DNA from: Desulfobacterales bacterium
GTDB lineage: Bacteria > Desulfobacterota > Desulfobacteria > Desulfobacterales > UBA11574
NCBI GenBank assembly: GCA_030145595.1
Contig: JAQYVG010000071.1
Location: 1-13,692 of the forward strand
DNA length: 13,692 nucleotides
Reading direction: 5' to 3'
Positions 1 to 6,066 of this stretch are shown piece after piece (positions within the stretch are counted from its first letter, which is position 1; each line of letters starts with the position of its first letter). The translations under genes were made by a program, and so were the position numbers. The notes under the pieces are model-generated. The model searched no databases. It saw only the letters and a program-made list of their open reading frames with translations, and had not been told where the DNA came from.

Positions 1-306
1 AAAGTCTGGTCTACGCCTACCATTGCTGCGGGTATGATCTATCTATCCGCTTCAACCGGCACCATGGAGAGCTCGAATCCAAAAAATGATTTAGCAGGAG
101 CCGGCAGGGTGATGGCCATCAGTCTGAACGACGGCAGCGAAGATTGGAGTATCGAAACCGGCAAAGGCCGCGGTTCCCTTTACGTGGACAGGGGGCATGT
201 CTACCTGACAACCATCGACAACAAGCTTATCCAGATAGGGAGTGGCAATTTTTCACAAACCAATACCAACAACGTGATCCTGAAATCCTGGCGGCAGTTG
301 GATTAA
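1..306 (+). CDS. PilY1-like beta-propeller protein, C-terminal fragment (5' end outside window)
   Basis: The frame is open from base 1 and ends at TAA 304-306, giving about 101 residues of a longer protein. The fragment opens with KVWSTPTIAAGMIYLSAST and continues with GRVMAISLNDGSEDW and GRGSLYVDRGHVYLTT. These read as repeated beta-strand blades of the PQQ/quinoprotein-like propeller type. The wording resembles the C-terminal propeller of PilY1, the type IV pilus-associated adhesin and assembly factor of the outer membrane or pilus tip. PilY1 is the preferred reading because of that style and the PilB-type ATPase 2 kb downstream. Another PQQ-like propeller protein cannot be excluded, since the diagnostic calcium-binding loops would lie outside the window. 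The stop codon lies inside the left arm of an inverted repeat (303-322), so the present C-terminus may have been set by an insertion. Confidence 0.6.
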   Translation, partial: KVWSTPTIAAGMIYLSASTGTMESSNPKNDLAGAGRVMAISLNDGSEDWSIETGKGRGSLYVDRGHVYLTTIDNKLIQIGSGNFSQTNTNNVILKSWRQLD

Positions 307-641
307 CCCTATAGTTGCATAAAATTATGTATTCGTGTATTCAATCTATAGCGTTACAACGAAAACCATTGCCGGTATTGGCTGATTCTGGATACGACTC
401 GACTGTCTTCGACCCTTAGCTCAGACCGAAGGGAGCTCGCCGAAGTCTGGATGTTTTTGGACTTCACTCTTAGAGTATTCCTGAATATCCCCGCTATAGA
501 CGGGATCTTCGACCAGCATCCAGCATCTCTCCGAGGCGTAGGCTCTCTACGAGCCGGAGGCCAGCATCGATCTCGTAAAAGCGACTGTCTTAAGCCTATC
601 GGCATAAATAGTTATACAGATTAATGCAACGTTAGGGTTAA
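303..641. mobile_element. Probable MITE-like insertion with terminal inverted repeats, no gene
   Basis: The left end 303-322 (TTAACCCTATAGTTGCATAA) matches the reverse complement of 621-641 (TTAACCCTAACGTTGCAT plus TAA) at nearly every position. The six bases GTTGGA stand directly outside the left end (297-302) and again at 643-648, one base outside the right end, like a target-site duplication. The interior holds CAGCATC-type and CCGAAG-type short repeats, and I see no convincing gene. Joining 302 to 649 in silico would let the upstream gene read on as E-Y-K-E-stop, with the stop at 659-661, five bases before the next ATG. That is a normal operon-like spacing and supports a later insertion. 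No transposase is present, so any movement would need help in trans. Confidence 0.5.
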
Positions 642-666
642 CGTTGGAGTACAAGGAGTAACAGCA

Positions 667-1167
667 ATGCGATATGCATCTATAGTAATTGCACTGGCTC
701 TGATGCTGGTTCCGTTCATATCTTCAGCGGAATATTACAAATACAAGGACGAGTCCGGTGTCCTGCGCTATACTGATGATTTGAACGAAATTCCGAAAGA
801 TCAGCGCCCAAATATGGATGCCTACAGCGAGCCGGCCGATTTCATCACACCGGAACAGGAGCAGCAAAAGGTTGAGGATGCGGAGAAAGCACAAAAGGAT
901 GCTGAAGCGAAAAGAGTTAAAGAGAAAGATGCAATGCGCGTAAAGCTGGACAATACCAAAATCGCTCTGGACAAAGAATATGAAGAACTTAATAAGGCCA
1001 AGCAGGACCTGGTCGACGCCCGGGCGGATGCAATCAAAAACGCAGCAGACACCAAGGCTCACCAAGAGAAAGTACTTCAGCTTAACGAGCGTATCAAGGA
1101 CTTTCAAAATCGTCGTCAGGCGTTTGCCAAAGAGGTGGATGCCTATAATGCGCCGCAAGGGGAGTAA
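667..1167 (+). CDS. DUF4124-domain periplasmic coiled-coil protein
   Basis: A 166-residue protein. The ATG at 667 follows AAGGAG (653-658) at good spacing. Residues 1-21 form a signal peptide (MRYASIVIALALMLVPFISSA), with likely cleavage before EYY. Residues 22-45 (YYKYKDESGVLRYTDDLNEIP) match the DUF4124 pattern, a short beta motif of the form Y-K-Y-x-D-x-x-G-x-x-x-Y-T-D found in many proteobacterial exported proteins. From about residue 62 to 155 the sequence is rich in E, K, A and Q, with heptad-like spacing (KVEDAEKAQKDAEAKRVKEK, EEYEELNKAKQDL), so a long coiled coil is expected. It ends six bases before the start of the next gene, so the two are probably co-translated. No enzymatic residues are visible and its exact function is unknown. 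Confidence 0.8.
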   Translation: MRYASIVIALALMLVPFISSAEYYKYKDESGVLRYTDDLNEIPKDQRPNMDAYSEPADFITPEQEQQKVEDAEKAQKDAEAKRVKEKDAMRVKLDNTKIALDKEYEELNKAKQDLVDARADAIKNAADTKAHQEKVLQLNERIKDFQNRRQAFAKEVDAYNAPQGE

Positions 1168-1173
1168 CCCACA

Positions 1174-2052
1174 TTGCTCATAAAGAACATCAAAGTGATA
1201 GAAAAACTAGTTTTTTGTCTGTTGGCGATATTGATTGTTCCGATTTTTGTTGCCAATAGTTTTGCTGGTGTTGAATGGGATATCCAAAAAACGATAAAAA
1301 TGGATCAGCCGCCGGTTGATGTTGCTGTTTCTGCGGATGGAAAGCGAATTTTCGTACTTAGCGAGACCGGCGAGATATTGATCTATGCGCCGGACGGCAA
1401 GCTGCAAGACAAAATCGGCGTCGGCAGTCACATCGATCAAATTGAAATCGGTCCGCAAGAAGACATGCTGCTGCTCAAGAGCAGGAGCAACCAGACCCTT
1501 GAAATCCTGGTGATCGATTTTATCCAGAAGATCAACACCTCCAACTCGCCGTTCAAAGGACCGGCGGATGCGCCCGTGGTGATCGCTGTTTTCAGCGACT
1601 TTCAGTGAAAGTACTGCGCGCGGCTTGTGCCGCGGCTTGAGCAGGTGCTCAAGGACAATCCTGAAAAAGTTAAGCTTGTTTTTAAGAATTTTCCACTGCG
1701 CAACCACCAATATGCCGCATCGGCCGCCATGGCGGCCCTGGCGGCCGATGCCCAGGGAAAATTCTGGGAATTTCACGACCGGCTTTTTGCCGATTTCAAT
1801 CATATCAACGATCAAAAGATCAAAGATATCGCCCGGGAACTGGGCTACAAAACCGCTGAATTCGAAAAGCAGATGGCTGATCCCGGGATATTGTCAAGGA
1901 TCAGGCAGGACCTACAGGACGGAACCGCGGCAGGAGTCCGAGGTACCCCCACGGTCTTTATTAATGGAAGGCGTTTGAAAAACAGGTCCCTTAAAGGATT
2001 TCAGGATCTTATTCATAAAGAATTGCAGAAAATGCAGAAAACAGATAATTGA
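1174..2052 (+). CDS. DsbA-like thioredoxin-fold selenoprotein (Sec-x-x-Cys) with N-terminal propeller-like domain
   Basis: Read as one frame with TGA 1606-1608 as selenocysteine, this is 292 residues. Start TTG 1174 has AAGGGGAG (1157-1164) about nine bases upstream and lies six bases after the DUF4124 gene. Residues 1-31 are a signal peptide (LVFCLLAILIVPIFVANSFA). Residues 34-115 look like one or two propeller or NHL-type blades (VDVAVSADGKRIFVLSETGE). The DsbA-like domain starts near residue 129 with GPADAPVVIAVFSDFQ, then U145-K-Y-C148, VPRLEQVLKDNP, FKNFPLRNHQ and the cis-proline loop GTPTVFING (Pro259). Relatives normally have CxxC here, so Sec replaces the nucleophilic Cys. Frame and family similarity continue unbroken for about 147 residues after the TGA. 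The likely role is periplasmic disulfide exchange or reduction. The alternative is a Cys-to-stop nonsense mutation, made less likely by the hairpins at 1619-1653. Confidence 0.85.
1619..1653 (+). promoter_or_regulatory. Candidate bacterial SECIS hairpins downstream of in-frame TGA
   Basis: Two perfect stem-loops follow the TGA at 1606-1608. The first pairs 1619-1624 with 1629-1634 (six G-C pairs) around the loop TTGT, which begins 16 bases after the TGA. The second pairs CTTGAGC (1636-1642) with GCTCAAG (1647-1653) around the loop AGGT, which begins 34 bases after the TGA. Bacterial SECIS elements recruit SelB with Sec-tRNA and sit inside the coding region just after UGA. The E. coli fdhF element has a GGU-containing apical loop, which the second hairpin matches. 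The first matches the E. coli distance better. Which of the two SelB would bind, or whether they stack, cannot be decided from sequence alone. Confidence 0.6.
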
Positions 2053-2111
2053 CACCAACCCCTCATTTCTATATACTGAAATATCCGAATTCGGACAAAC
2101 TGTAATCAAGA

Positions 2112-2174
2112 CTTGATGCTTGATGCTTGATACTTGATGCTTGATGCTTGATACTGGATACTGGATACTGGATA
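2112..2174. repeat. Heptanucleotide tandem array, nine units
   Basis: Nine consecutive 7 bp units run without gaps: CTTGATG, CTTGATG, CTTGATA, CTTGATG, CTTGATG, CTTGATA, CTGGATA, CTGGATA, CTGGATA. The change from CTTGAT to CTGGAT partway along suggests stepwise growth by slippage. Opposite-strand copies of the same unit (CCAGTATC) follow at 2201-2208 and 2222-2229. The array sits in the 250 bp spacer between the selenoprotein and the ATPase gene. Confidence 0.9.
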
Positions 2175-2209
2175 AAATAAGGACAACTTCCTTTTAAAAT
2201 CCAGTATCC
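2163..2209. repeat. Inverted repeat linked to the heptamer array
   Basis: GGATACTGGAT (2163-2173) is the exact reverse complement of ATCCAGTATCC (2199-2209), an 11 bp stem with a 25-base loop. A further inverted copy, ATCCAGTATC, follows at 2220-2229. There is no T-run after the stem, so a classical terminator is not supported. It may still form a structure in the transcript leaving the selenoprotein gene. Confidence 0.6.
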
Positions 2210-2305
2210 TGAAACCAGCATCCAGTATCTTTTCCATAAAGGTATCATATCGTGTTATAAAATTTTTTTCCGCAAAATACACAAAATGTACTTCATACTT
2301 AATTT

Positions 2306-4153
2306 ATGAAACCTGCAAAGAAAACAAAGAAAAAAAATGATTCGGGCAATCCCTTTTCCGTGGAAAATGTATGCCAAACCCTTCTGGAAAACGGTCTGGT
2401 GACAGATGCCGAGGTAAAGAAGATTTACAGGAAAAAGGATGCCGTCCGCGAGAAGCTGGAGCGGCTACGAGCCCAGCGCCTGGCATCCTCGCGTGTCGAG
2501 TTCAAGATACTCAACCCCATCACCATTGTGGATGTTATCGTTTCCCTTGAGTTGAGCAGGGCCGATAACCGTGCCTGGCCGCTGGATGAAGAAATCATTT
2601 TCCAGACCCTTGCCAAAAAATGGGAGATTGCGTATAAAAAGATCGATCCCCTCAAACTGGACCTCAACGTAGTGACCACCACCATTCCGCGTACCTTTGC
2701 CATGAGACACCTGGTTCTGCCTATCGATATAACCGACGGTTATCTGACTGTGGCCACCTCCAACCCCTTTAATGTTGAGGTCGTTGAAGACATTACGCGT
2801 GTTACCCAGTTGAAGGTCAAGACGGTTGTCAGTTCCAAAACCGATATTATCAAGTCCATCGATGAGTTTTTCGGCTTCAAGCGCTCCATTTCCATGGCAG
2901 AGGACATGTTCGCCACAAAGGGAGTCGATCTCGGTAACCTGGAACAGTATGTTAAATTAAAATCGGCCGATGAACTTCCGCCCCATGACCAGCACATTGT
3001 GAATGCCGTCAACCACCTGCTTGTCTACGCCTTTGACCAGAAGGCCAGTGATATCCATATCGAGCCCAAGCGGGATGAAGTTCAGGTGAGGATGCGGATC
3101 GACGGCGTTCTGCATACCGTGTATAAACTTCCCAAAAAAGTTCACAACGCCATCATCAGCCGGATAAAGGCCCTGTCCAGGCTGGACATGGCGGAAAAAC
3201 GCAGGCCTCAGGACGGACGGATCAAGACCGACAAGGGCGGTGTGGAAGCCGAGATTCGGGTTTCCACGGTTCCGGTAGCGTTTGGGGAGAAGTTGGTGAT
3301 GAGACTCATGGACCCGGATATCCTTTTCCAGGACTTACGCGGGCTGGGCTTCACCTCCACGGATTTGGAACGTTACAATCAATTTATCAGAATGCCCCAT
3401 GGAATGGTGCTGGTCTGCGGCCCCACCGGCAGCGGTAAATCGACCACCCTTTACTCGACGCTCAAAACTCTTTCAACCCCTGAAATCAACATTACGACCA
3501 TAGAAGACCCCATTGAAATGATCAACGAAGAGTTCAACCAGATCGCGGTACAGCCGGCGGTGGATATTACTTTCGCAACGATCGCCAGAACGATTTTGCG
3601 TCAGGATCCGGATATTATCATGATCGGGGAAATGCGTGATCTGGAAACGGCGGCAAGCGCCATCCAGGCGGCATTGACGGGGCACTTGGTGTTATCTACG
3701 CTGCATACCAACGATGCGCCCTCCGTGGTCACCCGGCTTTTGGATCTGGGGACCCCTGCATTTATGATTCAAGCCACATTGGTGGGTATTCTGGCCCAGC
3801 GACTGGTTCGAGTGATCTGCAAGTTTTGCAAAGAATCCTTTGAAATCGATGCGGAAGAGTTGATAAGCATGCGGCTGGATGTGGGCAAAAAAGGTCGATT
3901 AACTCTTTATCAAGGAGAGGGGTGCATACGCTGTCGCAATACCGGTTATCGGGGCAGGTCCGGCATCTATGAGGTTCTCCCGTACACAGACTCCTTAAAG
4001 GAACTAACGACCGCCGATGTCGATATCGCCAAGCTTACCCGCAAGGCCAACGAAGAGGGTATGATCAACCTCAGGGACAATGCAATCGAGAAGCTGGCGG
4101 AGGGAATTACTACTTACCAGGAGGTGCTCAGGGTTACCTGGGAACAAACCTAA
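2306..4153 (+). CDS. GspE/PulE/PilB-family assembly ATPase (type IV pilus or type II secretion)
   Basis: A 615-residue cytoplasmic hexameric motor that powers pilin or pseudopilin assembly at the inner membrane. The N-terminal half contains MshEN-like sequence (LAKKWEIAYKKIDPLKLDLN through about residue 190). The core carries Walker A GPTGSGKS at 372-379, an acidic Asp box (ITTIEDPIEM), Walker B DIIMIGEMRD from residue 436, and the His box TGHLVLSTLHTNDA. A zinc-binding tetracysteine follows, C505/C508 and C540/C543, as is usual for PilB and GspE. Length is normal. The ATG at 2306 is the first possible start, because an in-frame TAA lies at 2300-2302, but no clear ribosome binding site precedes it. 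The nearby PilY1-like fragment favours a type IV pilus (PilB) role. No other pilus or secretion gene in the window settles PilB against GspE. Its stop codon lies in the left arm of the palindrome 4152-4276. Confidence 0.93.
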   Translation: MKPAKKTKKKNDSGNPFSVENVCQTLLENGLVTDAEVKKIYRKKDAVREKLERLRAQRLASSRVEFKILNPITIVDVIVSLELSRADNRAWPLDEEIIFQTLAKKWEIAYKKIDPLKLDLNVVTTTIPRTFAMRHLVLPIDITDGYLTVATSNPFNVEVVEDITRVTQLKVKTVVSSKTDIIKSIDEFFGFKRSISMAEDMFATKGVDLGNLEQYVKLKSADELPPHDQHIVNAVNHLLVYAFDQKASDIHIEPKRDEVQVRMRIDGVLHTVYKLPKKVHNAIISRIKALSRLDMAEKRRPQDGRIKTDKGGVEAEIRVSTVPVAFGEKLVMRLMDPDILFQDLRGLGFTSTDLERYNQFIRMPHGMVLVCGPTGSGKSTTLYSTLKTLSTPEINITTIEDPIEMINEEFNQIAVQPAVDITFATIARTILRQDPDIIMIGEMRDLETAASAIQAALTGHLVLSTLHTNDAPSVVTRLLDLGTPAFMIQATLVGILAQRLVRVICKFCKESFEIDAEELISMRLDVGKKGRLTLYQGEGCIRCRNTGYRGRSGIYEVLPYTDSLKELTTADVDIAKLTRKANEEGMINLRDNAIEKLAEGITTYQEVLRVTWEQT

Positions 4154-4276
4154 CCTGCATTTCTCACGAGCAGAGCGGCCCGGGAACTGTGTTATTCAGC
4201 CCTCGAAGTAAAACACTACGTCTTCAGGCTGAAATGCCTTGTTCCCGGGCCGCTCTGCTCATGAGAAATGCAGGTT
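4152..4276. repeat. 125 bp palindromic element with 36 bp arms
   Basis: Arm 4152-4187 (starting AACCTGCATTTCTC) and arm 4241-4276 are reverse complements at 35 of 36 positions, differing only at C4166 against T4262 (CACGAG versus CATGAG). Inside the loop a second pairing exists, TTCAGCC 4195-4201 with GGCTGAA 4227-4233, so the whole unit can fold as one long hairpin. The left arm begins within the TAA stop of the ATPase gene. The unit lies between convergent genes and would act as a strong transcript end structure. Its G+C-rich arms and compact design resemble a dispersed, possibly mobile, repeat. Confidence 0.85.
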
Positions 4277-4325
4277 ATTCGCATGTTTTGTGAAAAAAAT
4301 CTAAAGTGAACGAATCAGTCAAGTG

Positions 4326-4364
4326 AAAAAAGGAAAATCGGGTTTAACCCGATTTTCCTTTTTT
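4326..4364. terminator. Bidirectional rho-independent terminator
   Basis: A 19 bp perfect stem has arm AAAAAAGGAAAATCGGGTT (4326-4344), single central base T4345, and arm AACCCGATTTTCCTTTTTT (4346-4364). The A-run on one side and T-run on the other give a U-tail in both directions. It lies between the convergent ATPase (plus) and LysM (minus) genes and can serve both. Confidence 0.85.
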
Positions 4365-4387
4365 GGAGTTCGCCGAAGGCGGACGTT

Positions 4388-4414
4388 ATATAAAATCGCG
4401 CAGCGATTTTATAT
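4388..4414. terminator. Hairpin after the LysM gene
   Basis: ATATAAAATCGC (4388-4399) and GCGATTTTATAT (4403-4414) form a perfect 12 bp stem with the loop GCA, six bases beyond the LysM stop on the minus strand. Its A/T-rich base could act as a terminator together with 4326-4364. A related hairpin closes the HExxH gene at 8836-8868. Confidence 0.6.
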
Positions 4415-4420
4415 GCGATT

Positions 4421-5485
4421 TTACTCGGTTGGACTGCTGAAGGTTGCGCCGGGGTATACCGTCTTTTCCGAGCCGGTTATAATCACCGTTGAAGTAGTAA
4501 GTTCGGTGTGAAGAACCAGCAGCGAACCGTAAGTCATCGGTGTCAGGAGAATCTCTTGTTTTCTCTTTTGACCGATTTTCCCCCTTGGCTGGTAAGATAT
4601 ATTATAAGACTGTCCTTTTTCTACCCCGTCTTTCTGCCCCTTGTTGATGAATGCTACCGTATTGGTGGCCATAATGCTATCATGTTCTTCAGTTAAAAGG
4701 ATTTTTCCGTTGAGTCCGGGCTGGCTTGCAGCCAGGATTATTTTTGGATCCCTTTTTTTATATGGCATCAATAGATCATCGATTCTAATGGCGCGAAAGG
4801 ATCGTATTACTTTGGCTATGGCAAAACGGGGTTCTTTGTTGATGATTTCGACGACACCTGTCAGATAATGCTGTTTTCCTATGCGCGCCTTTGTCTTTTT
4901 GTCGGTCAGGGGGGCCAACGTTCGATATACGGTGTATTTGCCCCCCAATGCGTACGGCGTGTCTTTCTGTTGCATGATGTAAGTCAGATCCCCGGTACTG
5001 ATCAGTCCTTTATCATCTTTTACTTTGAAGATGTAACCGTGGGGAGTGACAGGTGGTTTGCTGATAAATCCAATGCTGTCGATGGGCGAATAGTAGTAAT
5101 AGGGCAGTTTTGCGGGCGGTTCCGACCCTCTTTGAGAGCGCGGCCACCTTGCAGCCGTTTTGTCAACATAGCCTTCGGCTCCCTGTTGAAGATAGAGGCG
5201 AATGCGCATGCCCGGGTATATTCGGTGGGGATTCATGATCTGGTTGTTATCCTTCCATAAATCAGGCCATAGCCATGCAGAATCGGAAAAACGCTGTGAA
5301 AGGTCCCAGAGTGTGTCGTTTTTTTGAACGGTGTAGTAAAAACCGGACTCATGGTCTACCGTTGCGTTGGGTTGCTGTGCCGCAAGATGAAACGGGAAAA
5401 AGATCATAGAGAAAAAAATAATCAAACACGTAAACACCCGGAAAATGTGATTGCTAAACATCTGAACCCCCAATTTTTTCATCAT
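4421..5485 (-). CDS. Exported LysM-domain protein
   Basis: A 354-residue protein. Residues 9-36 form a signal peptide (FRVFTCLIIFFSMIFFPFHLAA). Residues 51-98 are a LysM domain (YTVQKNDTLWDLSQRF, then W-P-D-L-W-K-D-N-N-Q-I, N-P-H-R-I-Y-P-G-M-R-I-R-L), a peptidoglycan-binding fold. The WPxLWxxNxxIxNPHxIYPG form matches the long LysM proteins often found near dprA in other proteobacteria, although dprA is absent here. Residues 130-350 are a conserved-looking beta-rich region of unknown function. The first ATG (5485) has no ribosome binding site. The ATG at codon 9 (position 5461) is preceded by GGGGG about five bases upstream and is the better start, giving 346 residues. The location is periplasm or outer envelope. 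Confidence 0.85.
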   Translation of the reverse strand: MMKKLGVQMFSNHIFRVFTCLIIFFSMIFFPFHLAAQQPNATVDHESGFYYTVQKNDTLWDLSQRFSDSAWLWPDLWKDNNQIMNPHRIYPGMRIRLYLQQGAEGYVDKTAARWPRSQRGSEPPAKLPYYYYSPIDSIGFISKPPVTPHGYIFKVKDDKGLISTGDLTYIMQQKDTPYALGGKYTVYRTLAPLTDKKTKARIGKQHYLTGVVEIINKEPRFAIAKVIRSFRAIRIDDLLMPYKKRDPKIILAASQPGLNGKILLTEEHDSIMATNTVAFINKGQKDGVEKGQSYNISYQPRGKIGQKRKQEILLTPMTYGSLLVLHTELTTSTVIITGSEKTVYPGATFSSPTE

Positions 5486-5510
5486 TGTTAGAAACTCAGC
5501 TATTTATAAC

Positions 5511-5539
5511 TAATTATCCTGATTAGCGGTTTTTGTCAA
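5511..5539 (-). promoter_or_regulatory. Sigma-70-type promoter for the LysM gene
   Basis: On the minus strand, TTGACA (5534-5539) is a perfect -35 hexamer. It is followed by a 17-base spacer and TAATTA (5511-5516) as a moderate -10. It lies 26-54 bases upstream of the longer LysM start. The mobile-element-like cassette begins about ten bases further upstream, so the promoter survived that insertion. Confidence 0.55.
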
Positions 5540-5668
5540 GCTTTCCAATAATTAAGCTAATAGTTCACCGCAGAGTCGCAAAGGACGCAAAGACAATGAA
5601 TATTTTTCTTTCTGCTGAGAGGGCAGAAAAAAACTGTTGTTTTAAGCTCATAGAGTACTAATCTGATA

Positions 5669-5845
5669 ATGGATGTCAACAAATTAAGCAGTAGAATCAT
5701 CGGAGCGGCTATAGAGGTACGCAAATCCCCTGGACCTGGTCTGCTTGAATCCGCATACGAGGAATGCATATGTTACGAGCTGAGTATAGGAGGCTTATCA
5801 TTAGAAAGACAGAAGCCTTTAGCTGTCCAGTATTTAGAAGAATAA
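5669..5845 (+). pseudogene. Truncated GxxExxY protein gene
   Basis: The frame ATG 5669 to TAA 5843-5845 encodes 58 residues beginning MDVNKLSSRIIGAAIEVRK, followed by GPGLLESAYEECICYEL and ERQKPLAVQY. This matches the start of the GxxExxY family. The signature G-x-x-E-x-x-Y is present as GLLESAY, and the IIGAAIEV and QKPL motifs follow in order. Family members are normally about 125 residues and continue after the QKPLxxxY region into a nuclease-like half with acidic and Lys residues. Here the protein stops after QYLEE, so that half is missing. It is therefore best read as a broken gene left inside the repeat-bounded cassette. No ribosome binding site is evident. Confidence 0.75.
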
Positions 5846-5862
5846 TCCGTTTGCGATGGATC

Positions 5863-5917
5863 TTTTTGCTTTCCGACTCCCTGTCCCGCTAAAAGCGGGG
5901 TTAGCGGAAAGCAAAAA
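5863..5917. repeat. Nested hairpin inside the GxxExxY cassette
   Basis: The outer stem pairs TTTTTGCTTTCCG (5863-5875) with CGGAAAGCAAAAA (5905-5917). The inner stem pairs CCCGCT (5885-5890) with AGCGGG (5894-5899). A T-run and an A-run at the base allow termination in either direction. It lies 18 bases after the truncated gene and may end its transcript. Confidence 0.6.
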
Positions 5918-6001
5918 AATATAACCCTTTGCGCTCTCTGCGACTCTGCGGTGAACTATTACTAATTAAGCTATTCGGATATTCGTACGAAAAATTCGGG
6001 C

Positions 6002-6041
6002 AAAAAAAAAGCCTCCATGCTGCAGGAGCATGGAGGCTTTT
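6002..6041 (-). terminator. Rho-independent terminator of groESL
   Basis: AAAAGCCTCCATGCT (6007-6021) pairs perfectly with AGCATGGAGGCTTTT (6027-6041) around the loop GCAGG. On the minus strand the stem is followed by a run of nine T (the A-run at 6002-6010). It lies 25 bases beyond the groEL stop. Confidence 0.92.
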
Positions 6042-6066
6042 GACAAACAATATCAAAGGGGCATGG

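Larger units (their letters stand above)
5549..5973. mobile_element. Small cassette with terminal inverted repeats and target duplication, carrying a GxxExxY remnant
   Basis: The left terminal repeat 5558-5592 (TAATAGTTCACCGCAGAGTC, then GCAAAGGACGCAAAG) matches the reverse complement of 5927-5961, with differences confined to a five-base patch (AAGGA versus GAGAG). The 11 bp TAATTAAGCTA stands at both outer edges in direct orientation (5549-5559 and 5963-5973), as expected of a target-site duplication. Inside are a truncated GxxExxY gene (5669-5845) and a nested hairpin (5863-5917). CGCAGAG/CGCAAAG-rich repeats near GxxExxY genes are something I recall from other genomes, not something shown here. 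No transposase is present. Confidence 0.7.

Noticed and set aside
354..605. An 83-residue minus-strand frame in the spacer after the PilY1-like gene
   Set aside because: It is composed of short-repeat sequence inside the putative insertion, has no ribosome binding site and no recognisable protein features.
1174..1608. A stand-alone 144-residue protein ending at TGA 1606-1608, with a separate gene from 1627
   Set aside because: The stop sits at the catalytic Cys position and the same frame continues with the rest of the DsbA fold. The GTG at 1627 has no proper ribosome binding site and would start a protein without its active site.
1207..1815. A 202-residue minus-strand frame opposite the selenoprotein
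   Set aside because: It is a shadow of the plus-strand coding region, with an unlikely composition and no start signals.
2112..2174. CRISPR array
   Set aside because: The units are 7 bp and directly adjacent, with no spacers.
4152..4276. tRNA or structured ncRNA gene
   Set aside because: There is no cloverleaf or anticodon pattern, only one long two-arm palindrome. A repeat or terminator-like element explains it.
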